Part shown: piece after piece, positions 12,101 to 26,839 of the stretch | Layout of the letters: the number at the start of each line of letters is the position of its first letter | Numbering within the stretch: the first letter of the stretch is position 1 | Assembly (NCBI RefSeq): GCF_026151205.1 | Contig: NC_087078.1 | Location: forward strand, 15,331,118 to 15,395,117 | Source: Bolinopsis microptera | Taxonomy: Eukaryota; Ctenophora; Tentaculata; Lobata; Bolinopsidae | Length of the DNA stretch: 64,000 nucleotides | Direction of reading: 5' to 3' | The notes under the pieces: model-generated | Seen by the model: the letters and a program-made list of their open reading frames with translations, nothing else | Told to the model about the DNA's origin: nothing | Database searches by the model: none | Made by a program: the position numbers and the translations under genes

Positions 12101-12819
12101 TTTTTAAAACAAATAAGTAGATAAGATCAGATCCCGATTCGTGCTTACAGGCCCTCCGGTTCTCGTGAAAGAATCTGATTTGAATTTTGGGATAGATATT
12201 TTTTTACGTTATTTAAAAAATTTATACTTTTTTTAAAACCCTCTTTTCCCTCCAAAAGGATAAGATTTTAACTTTAAATGGCGCGAATGGAAATGTTATG
12301 ATACTTCTGGCCCTTTAAAATCAAATAAAAGGGGGTGCGTAGCGGCTGGTGTTTTTTTCCCAAAAAACATCCGCAGCTGTTTTGGTGCCAAAAAAAACGC
12401 CCCCACGTCAAATTTTTTAAAGGGAAATTTAGGTTGTAAAAAAGTGTTGTAAAAGTCTTTTTCCCTGGATTTTCCCGGCCCTTATATAAAATTTACGAGG
12501 GGATACAATAAGCTTAATTGCGCTATTTTACCCCATACGTAAAAAATAGTCGATGAAATTTTTTTGGGGGACGTTTTTGCCCAAATAAAGACCCCCCGGG
12601 AAATTCAAACGGGAGGTGAAATTTGGGTTTTTTCCAATCCTGTCGTAAAAACGGAAAAGAAACTTTTAAAAAAGGTCGACCTCCCCCTCAACTTAAATAT
12701 TTTCCAAAAATTTAGATCCCTTTTCAAAAATTTTGGGATAACTACGAGAAGATATAGAAATATATGAAAAGGATGATGTTTTGGTGTTTTAACAAAAACA
12801 AAAATGCCCACTAGAAAAA

Positions 12820-15740
12820 TTGCCTAAGGGAAAAATAAACCCACATAAATTTAAATGGATTCCCCGAACCGTAAAACCAAGATCCCATCCCACATCGGGT
12901 AAAGGTGGGGGGCTTGCCATTTTTTTACACAAACGTGTAGATGACTCTGAAAAAAATTGTATTTTAAAACCCCAAACCCCTAAACCCCCTCAAATACTAG
13001 CGGCGAATTTCAATTTATCAAGATCCACCAGTGTAAAGGTATAAAAAGAAAAAGGAAAATTTGGGAAAAGGGTTTATCGCTCTCCCGCTAGAAAACGGAA
13101 CCTTTTCTTAAAATTTTTAAAAGTACGTTCCAAACCTGGGAAGACACTCTCCCCCAAACTTTGACGTTACATGGAGTTTTAATCAAAATTTATAAAGGGC
13201 ACGGTAGAAAAACGGGCCCTTGCCCCAAAAGCTTTAAAGGATATCCCAGGAACCGTGAAAAATAGCCCTAAAGGGTGTCAAGACTCAAGATACTGAAAAA
13301 ATTTATTCCTTTTTAAAGGGGGGTTTTTGACACCATTTGGGGGGCCCAAATTTTGGGGTTTAAAAATCATTATTCCTCGGCCTTTTTTTTAAATTTTTTC
13401 ATGCTGTTTTTGGAGGTTATTAAAGAAATTTGGGAACACCCAAAAAAAGTTTCAGTGTATATTTTTTTAATTTTTTTGCGGGAAAATTTGGGGTTAAAGT
13501 CGATGCCGTGGGTCAGTAAAATGGCACAGATTTTATATATTTTATGTCCCCGCTTTATATTTAAAAAAGATTGCACCCCTCTTACGGTTTCACCCAAAAT
13601 TGTATCACGTCCCAACTGCATAAAAAGACACCCCCCCCCAGGGCTTATTGACATATCTACAAAAAACAATCTTGAAGTTTCCCAAAGCTGAAGTATTAAC
13701 GACAGACCCTGTCGGATCACTTACCCGATTTTTAAAAAAATTTAAATTTTGGGATTAATCCAAAAACCCAGCAGTTCCCGCTCCGCTTTTTTAAAATAAA
13801 ATCCAAAAAAAAAACCCAACTTAGTAGTTTTAATGGGGCCCCCAACCATAAATTTAGGTTTTAATAATGGAAGAAAATTGGTCTGTAAACAAAACAAATC
13901 CCCCTGTGCAAAACCAGCATTTTTGTTTGGGTTTAAATTCGGTTTAAAAACAGGATTTATAAGCTCCCTACCCAAACAAAAAGACAGTCCGAGCGCGGGG
14001 AACAAAATGACCGTTGAACCCCAAAACCTTTGGATATCCCCTGGCTTAAAGAAGCTATAAAACCGAAAAAATTTCGGGCCCATATCATGATTTTTTTAAA
14101 GGGAAACCCCGGGTTGATGGGAAAACCAAAGAAAAATTGCCCCGTTTAAAAAAAGTTTTCCCACCAAACACGTTGACAAACCCAAAAAAAACTTACACTA
14201 AAAAAAATTTCCCTTTTGAAAAAACACAAAGAAAATTTAAAAACCCCAGGGGCAGTGTTTTAAGGATTTCTAAATGGAAACCGAAAAAACCCTACATCGA
14301 AAAAACTGTCGGACAAAAAAGGACAAGTCAGCACTCCGGCAGCAGGGAAAAAGGCCAAAAAAAATTTAATAAATCACTTCTCAAACATGCTCCAAAAATT
14401 AAAAATTAAAATTAGTAGGGGGAAAACCACTTTCGTCCTGGGGGGGGCCCCCGGGGGACCCCCCCGAAACCCTTTCCCAAATAGTATCTCCCAAAAAACC
14501 AGTCCCAACCCCCCCGAAGTTCAAGACGTTTTTAAACCTATTAAAGAAAAAAGCTATTTTGACCCCCAAAATCCAACCCTCAAAAATTGCCAACAGCTGT
14601 CAAAAATTTTACCCTTTTTGGCCCACGTTTTTAAACCCGCTCTTTCGAACAAGGGGTCTTTCCCAACCCTTAAAAAAAGGGGCAAAAGTAGTTCCGTACA
14701 TAAAGGTGGTTTCAAAAAACTGACATAAAAAAATTACGACCGATATTTACTTGCCCTTTCTCAAAACCCTACGAAAAGTTATGCACAATCGAGTCTTTTT
14801 TTTTTGGGGATACCTACAATATTCTTTGTAAAAAAACAATAGGGCCTTCCCCCCCGGTAGGTTTTGGTGAACATGCATTCTTAATGTTTAAAGACAGAAT
14901 TCCCCAATTCAATGTCTAAAAAAGGTTATTTTGGGGCCTCCTCTTGTTTTACTTTAGCAAACCCTTTGCCCTTGTGGATCACCCATCCCTCCTGAAAAAA
15001 GCCAAAGCAAAAGGGATAAGGGTTAGTTTTTTTAAAGGGGGTTTAAATCTTTATCTTATGAACAAAAAACCATTTTTGAATCAATTTGGGATTCGGAATC
15101 TCACCCCCAAATCCAATTATTTAGGGGTGAAACCCCAAGGGGTTTTTTTTTGGGGGACCTCCCCTTTTTTAATCTACAAAAACGATCTTCTCAAATATCG
15201 GGTTTTTAGCTAATTTTCATGAAAGCAGATGTTGCAACATTTCCTAACGGGAAAAAATTAAAAACGAGGTTTATGATAAGCCAAAATTCTTAGCAAAGCC
15301 CTTAGTTTAAATGGGGTAGATAAAAAGGGAAATTAGCTCTAAATTTTAAAAAAAAAACAAATTTATAGGGATCTTTTTTTAAAAAAAGAAACCTCATTTT
15401 TTGGGCGGTGTGAAATTTTCCCGGGTGTCACAATCAAAAGGAAAAACGGGAAGCCCGTTTTTTGGTTTAAAATGATAAAAAAATGAACTGGCCCGCAAAT
15501 ATTTCGCCATAAAAATGAAAAGGGGCCCGATACAGGGAGCCATGTACAAACTTAAAAAATTTTCCCTTGGAAGCCTTTTAAAAATAAAATCCCAGTTTGT
15601 GCAGTTCCCCTTTAAAATTTACTGTTTCCCTCGTCGGGGTTTTGTTCCCAAACCCCAATAGAAACATTTTTTGTTAAACAAAAAAAATGGGTCTTAGAGC
15701 AATACCCCAAAGGTTTTTTAATTACGGGTTACAAAGATGG
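12820..15740 (+). pseudogene. LINE-C: broken endonuclease/reverse transcriptase
   Basis: Pieces of a third non-LTR retrotransposon appear in the right order, in shifting frames. SGKGGGLAIFLHKRV (about 12897-12941) resembles the middle of an APE endonuclease. SDHLPDF (about 13711-13731) matches the endonuclease SDH motif. LWISPGLKK (about 14029-14055) is the usual linker. KILPFLAHVFKPALS (about 14600) resembles early RT. FYFSKPFALVDHPSLLKKAK (about 14947) matches the catalytic F-D-SKAFD block. GVKPQG...SPFLIYKNDL (about 15130) matches GVPQG and LLFLIYINDL. MKADVATF (about 15220) matches the YADD box. A thumb-like stretch ends near 15740. It is distinct from LINE-A and LINE-B. Whether the breaks are mutations or base-call errors cannot be told here. 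Confidence 0.7.
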
Positions 15741-16982
15741 TCACCACCAGAAAGTACCAAGTCTGGTTTCTTTGTACAAAAAATTTTTGGGACATTTCCC
15801 AAAGGTACCCTGTGAAAACGCTTTAGTTTTTAACATAAGCAAAAAAATTTCCCCAAGGGTCGGGGCCCTCCTTATAAAAACAAAAAAAAAATTAAAAAAA
15901 ACCAAATCCCTAACAGTGCCAAAAATATTTAACGTCGCCGACCCGGGGATTGAGTCTTACAACTTTATGGTCAGATAAATTACGGTAAACCCCCTTACAA
16001 AAATTTAAAGTTTTCCAAAGGTCCACTATTGGGAAAAAAACAAAATATAGTGTCGCGCAACTTTTGCCAAGTCTATTAAAATTTAACATTAAAAAAGGGC
16101 ATAAAAAACTTTGCTCGGGATCAACAAAACGGGGGGCATTGCAGACAAATGGCCTAATTTTATGTTATACCTTTAACGGGAAAAGGGAAAAAATCAGAGC
16201 GCAACATCAACCGTAATGAAATAATAACTCTGGCCCCATAAGCAAGCCATCACAGAACCCCTTTTTACTGAACCCCATCTCAGTTACACTCCCATCAATT
16301 CGCCACCCAAAAAAACGGCTTAAAGTTGGGGAATGTTAACAGTCTTTAAAATTTTTAAAAAAATTTTGGAATAGCTAGTTTGAGTGCTAGCCCCTTTTTT
16401 CCCCTCTAACAACTCTAAAAAGCATATTAATTTATGATAATTTCAACTTTTTATGTGCTCAGTTTTTTTGTTTCGAAAAGCTTTTTATAACATTTTAATC
16501 TTTTTAAATGAGATCTTTCCCCTTGTAGGAGTTTTGGTTTGAATTGATAACATTATTTATATATTTTTTTTGGTTTAAACATTGGTGGTACTTGGGGCCG
16601 GCCCCCAAAAAAAAAAAATGACATAAAGCAATAACTCCGGGAAAATTATGTTTTTTTAGGTTTAAATTTTCAAATAAAGTTAGTCTTTTAAAAATTTTAT
16701 TGAATTTCCCCAATTTTTTGGGCCAAAATCTATAAAATTTTGGGGTTACACATGCCCAGATAGGGGCATGGGGTTTTTGGGCTAATAACCCCGTTATTTT
16801 TAGCAAATCTGGATGAAAATTCAAAAACGAGTTCAGGGGGAACCCCCTTGTAATACCATAGTAAATTTGTTTTTGCCCCGTCAAAAACCTATTGGGTTCG
16901 GGGCCCTAATTACAGGTTCTTTGTCCGAAAACTTTTTTGGATTTAAATAAGTATTTTTGCTTCAGATTTCCCAGGTCGTTTC

Positions 16983-17317
16983 CATGGCGTAACTTAGGGC
17001 CCCGCAGCCCCCGCTGTGCGGGGGGGCCCCGAAAAAGGGGGGCGAAAATTTTTCCTGAATTTTAGGGGCCCCTTTTATGAAAAAAAGCCTTTTTTTGTGT
17101 ATTTCCCCGTCCAATTTAGCGTTCGGCCGACGCGGAAAAAAAAAATTTGGGGTACCCTTTTTTTGCTTCGGGGGGCAAAAAGCTTTTGGGGGGCGAGGAA
17201 AAAATACCCCACCTTCTTTTTTTTTTTTTTTTTTTTTTTTAGGGACAAAAAATTTTAGGGGGGCGTTTTGGGCCAAATGAGCCCGGGGGGCGCCAAAAAG
17301 GGAAAGTTTCGCCATGG
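16983..17317. mobile_element. MITE related to the one at 45.94 kb, in damaged sequence
   Basis: Starts catggcgtaac, ends gtttcgccatg, and has the same internal layout (ggccccgc, gcggggggg, aggggggcg) as the cleaner element at 45941-46225. Homopolymers are expanded, as in the rest of the block. Confidence 0.65.
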
Positions 17318-20300
17318 TCAGCCCTTGGCCCTAGCCCAGGTTGCCCCCCAAAATTAAAAATTTAAAATTTGTTTTAAAATGAGGGGGGGTTCTTAATTTC
17401 CCAAAAGGCACAGTACAGAAGAATTTTGGCCGGGAAAATCATGAAAAGTTTAATCGTTTCAATTAAATCCCGGCCCCCCCTTGTACCTCTTTTAAACTTT
17501 TCCCATTTCCCAGAAACAGATGTGCTTTTTTGGGAAATTAAAGGGTTTTTATCAAAATTCGGGCCAATCAACCCTTTCATTGGTGTGCCAAAAGGTTTTG
17601 GGCAATCTTTGGGAAAATTAGTAATTTGAACAGCATGCACTATGGAGGGAGCACGAAAGGTCTTGCTACAAAACCCAAAAATAAACAAAGCATTTTTTTA
17701 AGTTTGCCAGTCTCGGCCCAGCGCAAACACGGCATGCAAAGGACCGGGGCCGGCCGGCGCGCTTGGTATTCCGGGAATGGCACTAAAATTTAATATTAAA
17801 TGAGGGCCCTGCGCGTTTCAGGGTTCTTTAAAAAAAAAACACCGACTACGGGAAAATGCTTTAAACCCGGGAAACAAATCATGCCCGATCTGGAAGCAAA
17901 CCCTTTTCATGAAAATTTAATTTCGTCGGTTACTTAATAAGGGGTTTTTTGCGAGATCACTTTTTTACGCATAGAGCTAAAATATTTTCCAAAAGGCCCC
18001 GCAATTAGGAAGATTCTTTGATTAGGGGCCAGGAAAACCTGGGCCACTTTCCGGGAAAAACTAGGGCACGCCCTTTATTCATTAAATTTTAAAAAAATGT
18101 ATACCAGTTTTTAGAAACTTCATATTACAGTATCAAACGTTAAATTTTTGTTAATCTTTTGGAAAATTTCACAAGGGTTTTCAGAAAGTTTTTTCGGAAT
18201 AAAGGTATTTGAAAAAATATATAAAAACAAAGGGTTTTTAAAATAATGGGTAAAGATTATAATTTTTTATTGTATTTTTCGTCCTGTCTATTTAGATATA
18301 ATAATGTCAAACTTTCCCTTGCATGTCAGCGAAGGGCCCCCAAATTATTCTTCAAACTTTTCCCTTTTCAAACCTTTTCGCCACGACAAACAACTTTTTC
18401 CCGAGGAAAAAAATTAAAACCTGTTTTAAAACATGTCGCTTCTTTTTGTGAAAGTTGGGGAAATTTTGGCACATAAACTGTTTTTGAAAAGTTTAAATTC
18501 TGTGCACGCCCCCATTTGATGGGGGTTTGCCCCGACACGGGGACCCTTGTTTTTCCTTGAAGGCTTTGGCTTTTGTATCAACCCGGGCGTGGGCGTTTTG
18601 GAGCCTTGGCAGCTGCAGACGAGACAGATTTTCTTTTGTTTTGGGGGTTTGGTTTTTATTGGGGGTTGTTACTTTAAGGGGTGGGGGTGTATAGGGTGGG
18701 GGGAGAAAGGTGGCATAGAAAATGGGGGGGTACTGTGCGGGGGGTGGGTATTCCCTGCGTTGCGTCCCGTGGTCCCTGGTGAAAAAAAAATGAATAAAAT
18801 GGGTGATTTTAAAACGTAATTTATCATAGATACAGGTTTCCCTTTGCTTTAGATGCGCTAGTACTATTTATTTTTTAACCCTTTATAAGAATTTTTTAAA
18901 ATACGATCGTTGCTCCGGGCGTGTAATGAGCTTTTATGTTAAAGGTGGTGATTTTTAAAGAAGGGAAACCCTTTAAAAGGGGAACGTTTGATTTGGGCAA
19001 TTTTGCCATTTTTTGATCCTGGGTTTATAATCAAGGTATATATAAGTAATTAAAAACTTCGGGGTAATAACGAAGTTAAAAATTTTTCAAATCTGAAAAG
19101 TGTTTAAAGTCTTTCCCTGTAAAACAAAATTTTAAAAAATTGGGGGGGTTCACCCGGGGGGTTTGGGGGGGGGGAAAGTGGGGGGGTTTATGTACAAGTT
19201 TGTAAAGGGGTTGGGTAAAGGATACGGGGCGAAGGGCCCCAAAAAGTTTTCTTTCAAAATACTTTCCAAAAATATCTGGGGGAAACCCGCCAAAAGGAAA
19301 ACCCCCAGAATCGGAAAAGGTTACCCTTGGGAAAATTTTCAAAGTTAAAAACGCGGTACCCAGAGCCCCGGGGGGTCCCCAAAAACCCGCCGTGGGCTCG
19401 GCTTTTGAACACTTTCCGTTTTACATTCGACCCCCGCAGGGAAACCTTTGGCTCGAAAATCGTTTAAAGGGTTCTCGAGTCTTGCTGCTTGGCCCCGTCC
19501 GGTTTGGGGGACCGAATTTGTGGATGCACTCAGGAAGCTGCCCCGCACTGCTCGGGGGTGGGGGGGGAAACTGGGACGTGTTTCCCCGGGAAAGAGGGAG
19601 GTGGGGGGGGCGGTGTGGGGCGGGGTTTCTTCTTTCCCCAATGTGCCGCTCTACCCTTTTTCGTTCTTTATAAAATGGTGATTGGGTTTTTCCTCTTTGA
19701 TGGTAACATTTGTTGGTTTTTTACCAAATCCAGTAAACTTGCTCCTCTGCACTCCGTCCCCCTTTAGGTGAGTGGTTTTTGGGGGAAGCCCTTTTGGGCG
19801 GGTTTTTAGGTGTGGGGGTTTTTGGTAATTTTTTAAGAAAGTGGCCGGATAGAATAAAATTTGGGAGGGTCCAGAATGAATGTTAACTGGAAACAACTTT
19901 GCTGCAGAACGGGAAAAATTTTCCCCCCCTCGAATTTTTCTCCCAGTTGAGTTTTGGGTATATTTTATCTTTTCCCCCAGCCCCAACCCCCATTGTCTTG
20001 ATTCAGCTTGACCTAGCGCGATGGGGCTAGGTGCGACACCCGCAAGAAATTGAAGGGAATGTTTTTTTTGTTTTTAATTTTTTACTTTTAAGTAATGGGT
20101 TTATAATAAAATCCATCTCGGGAAGGAATATTAAACCCAATTTAAATTTAGACTTCAGGGGTCTTTGTGGGTTGGGGGGAAAAGGTAGATTGTTTTTTTA
20201 TACAAGTTTTAATTTAAAGGTGCTTTTTGTAAAAAACAGGCACTTAAAGACAATTTGTATATCTGGAAAAGCGGCTCGAAAAAGTTTAAAGCGTGCCAAG

Positions 20301-23300
20301 ATTCTGACATGGGGGTGAAAGAGTGGGGGCTAGGGGCGGGGGAAAAATGTGCTGATGTAAAAAGTTAGCCTTTTATTTGCCCTGTAAAACCCATATTACA
20401 TAGCATTATTTGAATATTTAAAAAGCCACAAATTCTTGACCCTTCTAATTTATTATACAAAGTGAGATTGTTTGTGAGCCTTATTTTTCCTTAAATTTTG
20501 TCTATCGCCAAGTCTTCAACTTTTTAAAATATATTTACTCACACTCAGTATCCCCTTTGCTTATGAAAACAGGGCTAGGTTGAGTCTGTGACTGTAATGA
20601 AACTCCCTTTGTGCCAAAATATTACGAAAAGTTTTAAAGACGTGCGGTTTGGGTTTCAGGGGGGGCCCACACCCCAGATTAAAGGGGAAAAGGGGGGTTT
20701 CAAAAACATTTTCTCGGGAATACCCTGTTTAAAATGAAATGGTTTTTGGGGTCGGAAAATTTACCCGGAAATTTTTGATTTTAAATTTTTGAGGGATTTA
20801 AAGAGGCAAGAAGGGGGATGTGAACAGTTTAAAAAAAAAAATTGGGGGGGGTGGACAGGGCAGCGTGCCTTTCAGATTTTTTAAGATGTCATCATACCGC
20901 TTTAAAAGACGAAGGGGCCCCGTGCTGCAGATTTTAATGTGTATCATACCGCTTTAATGAGACTTACGAAGTTATATAAAATTCTAGTACGTAAAGTATT
21001 CATTAACATGTAGGTTTCAGGGTGGCTCAGGGTTAAAGCGGGTATAAATGATTTTCCACCCCAATTACCCCCTTTTTTCACCGCCTGTAACCCCTTTCTT
21101 TCAAACTCCCTTGTTTCCCTTTTCTGGGACCCCCTTTTTACACCCCCTGGTATGAAATTTGAAACTGTGTAATTTAAATTTTCTTAATTATGTAATTTTT
21201 GTAATTATGAATTAATTATGTAATTTTGATTTCAGGATTCAAATTAAAAAAAGGGTTTTATAATGGGCAGTTTTAAAAAAAAAAAAGATGTTTTTTTATT
21301 AAAAAATTACAAGGGAAAAAATAGAAGATGCCTGTTCCTTTCAATTGGGTTTTTTCGCGAAATGAACATTGAAAATCCTGACGCCCAAAAACAAAGTTTA
21401 ATTTATAGTTTAAAATTTTATATTTTTCCCTTTTATATTAAGAAAAAAAACTGTTTTAAAAATGCAACGTAGGAACCAAAACTAAATGCAAATTTATGTT
21501 GCGTTTTTTAACCCCTATATCAAAATAAAAATTTACCCTGTTTGCCGTTACACCTACCAATTTTAAATCCTTCTGAAAAATCGAATGATCCCGAAAACCC
21601 CTCAAATTTCAAATAAATTTTTAGGCATGTAAGAAGAGTTTACCCTCAAGCCTAACATTTTTAAACATTTTCAAGGAAAAATGCTGATAAAAATTACGGT
21701 TTTAAAATAAAATTTTTATTTGGTTAAAACAATTAAAATTTATTAGATTATTTAAACAGACTATATATCTTTTAAATTTATATCTTCCTGGAGATATTTA
21801 AATTACAATTTTTTTGATTTAGATTTTACAAATACAAAAATTATAAATTTTAAAAAAAATAACAAAAACAATAAATAAAGTTAAAATAACCCAAAAACTG
21901 GGTTTTAAGGTCCACAAATTTCCCTTTTTGTTTTAAAAATAAGCTAAAACAACTAATTTTAATACGCTATTTAAACTAGTGAGTGGTATTTCTTAGAAGT
22001 GTTTTCCCCTTTTAAAATATGTGAGAAAAAAAAACTTGCTGGTCCCAAATTTTTTGAAAAGTATTACACGTTATCTCCCTTTCTCTCCTTTTTCCCGTAC
22101 ACGGCCGGTGTGGTCGATCTGGAGGGCTTCCCTGCGTCCCATTGATTCCTTGGCGAGGATGTAATGAAACTTCAGCGCCTCTCGGTGTGAACATTTTGGG
22201 GCCCCTGCGCCTAATCTCTTGCGGGCGACAAACGTCCCCCCCATTAATTTTCATCGTTTAACTCAGGGGTTTCCCTTTTGGCCCGGGTTTAAAGGCTGGG
22301 GGAGCCCCCGAAACATGAAAGGGGTCAGCTACAAAAAACCAGGGGAAGGTTTTCCTTTTCCCCCGACTCTCTCATTGCGGTTTTTATCTCCCTTTTACAC
22401 CCAAGTTTATCTGCTGGGTCTTAAATTCCTGGTTTTGGTAGTGATCATCTTTTTGGGGCCAGCAAACACAGGTTTTTTTTGTTTAGCAAGACGGTGTTTG
22501 GGTGGCTGTTTCTTCCCCTTATCTGTGATTTTAAAATTTAAATAGGATCCTTGGAATCGTTCCCGTTTTCGTCCCCTTTTTACGGGCCCTTTTTTAAAAA
22601 AAAAAAACCATTAATTTTTATTGATTTGATTTTAATGGCCAAATGATTCGGGAGTGAGGGAATTTTCGGGGCCCTTTTTAACAGGAAAAAGGAGCCAAGA
22701 AAATGAGATCCCTCGTTTGCGCGGCGGCTGGGTGGGTTTCTTGGTGGTTGCTGAGTGGTCTCGGGGTTTTAAAACAGATTGTAAGGGTGATTGCGAATCT
22801 GTGGTAATTTCGGGTCTTTTGGAAAATTGGGGAATATCTCCTGTGTAAGCTCCGAGAGGAGGTCTCCTTTACTGCCGATGGGTTTTTTTTTAGTGACCGG
22901 GGTGTGTGGAGAAGTGTTTTAAGAGTGTTTTTTGAAATAAAGGTCGTTTATTAGCACTGGAAGCAGATGGAAATTTTTGCTAGGGGTTGGGGGTCATAAG
23001 TGAGTGGAGTAAAAAACATTTGAGGGGTCCGTCCTAATTTTTAGGAGGGGGAAAATTCCCCGAGATGGTTGGCTGGGGAGAGAGAAAATATTTCTTCAAT
23101 TCCTGTTTTGTTTCGTTTCAGTGAGCGGGTACTTGGACTCCGCCACGCTGCGGCGCCGGGGGCTGGGGAAAAAAGGGGGAAAAGGTTGGGGGTAAAAAGT
23201 TGTCGCAGAAACTCCCCGGAACTGTAAATAGGACTAAAAAAATGGTCTCGGCTCCTCTGTTTCACCAAAAGGGAAAGGGTTTTGATCCAAAAGTTTCATC

Positions 23301-25320
23301 TTGGGGAGCCTAAGGCGTTTGTCAGTAAACCGGGGGTTTTTACTGCCCTGGTTGAGAGTTTCGTCAGTAAAGTTTGATGTTTAGTGCAGAGATTTTGAAA
23401 TTGGGGCCAAAAAACAGTGGAAGATTGTCTTTGAAGAGTTTTACATGGGGGGAAGAAGATGATGTCAGAGTTTTGGGGGTGTTTTTAGGTTTAAAAATGT
23501 CATGATTTTGGGGAAAGGTGGAAAAAATTTATTTGGGGCCCGAAAGAAATTAGTGTGAAATGTTCCTTACGTCACAACCGCCCAAAGGTTTTAAAACTAA
23601 AAAAGCTTATTTAAATTTTTTAAAAGCGGGAAAATTTAGTAATGGGTTTGTTTTGTTTTTCCCGCTCTTTCCAGTGTTTAAAGTTAAATTCAATTTCCCT
23701 TTTACCCCTTTCGTTTAAAACGAAAAAGAAAATTCCAATTTAAAAACCTTTGGGAAAAATTTTAAAATTAATCTGATGAAATAAGCTTTTAAAACCCCAA
23801 AAAAAAACCTATCCCCCTCAAATAACCCCCCTTTACAGAAAAAATACCCTTTTAAAAATAATTTCAAAAATCCCCTCCCCTATTTTATTAAATTAACCCT
23901 ACCCCCTTTCCCCCCAACCCAAATTTGTTAAACCTTTTTCCAAAAAACTCCCCAAACCCTTAAAAAAAACCCCCCCCCCCAAAATCCAAATGTTTCCCCC
24001 ATTTCCCCAAATAACCCCCCAACAAACCCCCCCCCTTTAACAAAACCCCCAAATTTTCCCCCAAAAAAATTAAATTTAAAACCCCGGGGGAAAAAGGGGG
24101 CCCCCCTTTATACCCCCAAAATTTTTAAACAAAACCCCGGTTTCCCGGTTTAATTTTTAAACCAGGGCCCCGATCCCAAAAAACATGTTCTTCTTCGTTG
24201 TGAAAATTAAGCAACCTAGAAACCCCCCAAATTAATTTTTTAAAATTTCAATTACCACATTTAAATGCACCACCTTTGTCTTTAAAAGCTTTTGTTTGGG
24301 TTTTAACCTTAAACCCCCTTTAGGAAACTTTGGGTTGGTTGGGGGAATTTAAAACCCGCCCGCTTCCCCGCCACCCCCCGCCCGGGGGGCCCCCTTTGCT
24401 CTTGTTTTGGGGGGGGTTGCGGGGCGTTCCTTTATAAAATTCCCCCTTTTGGGGGTTTCCCTTTCGTTGGGCATTTTTAAATTTTGGGTTTTTTTAAGAA
24501 GGGGTTTCCCCCGAAATTTTTTAAACCCAAATTTTAAAATTTGGATATTAATTGTTTAAAATTTAATTAAAAATTCCCTTGTTTCAATTTACCAATCGCT
24601 GTTTTATGTACTCAATTTGCACTTGGGCCCAAAAGATCTATCAGGTGAAATTTAAAAATTTGTAAACAAGTCAAGCAGTTTTAAATTTTTTTTCTTTCAT
24701 CGCCAAAATTTTAACCTTTTTTTTTCCCAGTAAAAGTACCAAAGGATAAGATCCGTAAAAATTTAAAAAAAATCAAAATTTTTTTAAAAATTGCGAAAAA
24801 GGGGGTAGTGAATTTCATTATTTGGGCAAAATTTTAAATGTGCAAGTAAATTTTTGACTCTTAGTAAGAATGATTTATATCAGGGCCTTTGAGAATGAGA
24901 CCAAAAAACAAAAATCTTCTCAACGGTTAGAATTGGGAAATTTTGTTTAAATTGCGTAAAAAATTTTTACGCAATGGGTACCAACATATCATCGAAATAA
25001 TATGGTTATTACTCAAAAATCGGGAAAATTTTTTGTGAATGAAATTTTTGCCCTTTTCGGGTTTGGGGTTTTTGTTCCCATTTTAAAGGTGTGGTTGGGG
25101 ATGTGATTATTGGCATCTAAAAGTGTGGAAATGGGAGTCAAGTGATTGTGTACAATGTGGAGTCACGGATAGAAATACAAGTTGGGGTCAGTGATGTGGA
25201 CCCGTTGGAGTACAATTTGGGGTGAAATATTTTTGGGCCCCAAATTTTTTTAAGGGGCCCTTTGGGTTTTTGAAGCCGGGTTTTTTGATATTTAAAATTA
25301 CTATATTATTTAATAAATTT

Positions 25321-26761
<1,441 letters not shown>

Positions 26762-26839
26762 GCTCCCTCCCTCCCTCATCCAAACGCTGCGCCCTTCCTT
26801 TGATAACACAAATCTCGCCATATTTATATTATTCGAACT

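Larger units (their letters stand above)
9200..25320. other. 16-kb block of damaged, homopolymer-rich sequence
   Basis: From about 9200 to 25320 the sequence changes character. It is filled with short runs of G, C, A and T (gggg, cccc, ttttaaa), and reading frames are broken everywhere. Recognisable protein motifs (see LINE-C) appear only when frames are switched every few dozen bases. Clean sequence lies on both sides. This is best explained by an unpolished consensus, for example one or a few noisy long reads filling a gap, rather than by real biology. No gene should be called here from single frames. Recognisable contents are LINE-C (12.8-15.7 kb), a MITE (about 16.98-17.32 kb) and a short signal-anchor-like match at about 22.4 kb. 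The rest (9.2-12.8, 15.8-17.0, 17.3-25.3 kb) shows nothing I can identify. Confidence 0.85.

Noticed and set aside
16504-16884. 126-residue minus-strand frame in the damaged block
   Set aside because: Low-complexity K/N/F/P-rich text typical of the block, with no motif.
19345-19673. Overlapping G/P-rich frames near 19.5 kb
   Set aside because: All three phases are open because the DNA is G/C-run rich. No domain, and probably base-call noise.
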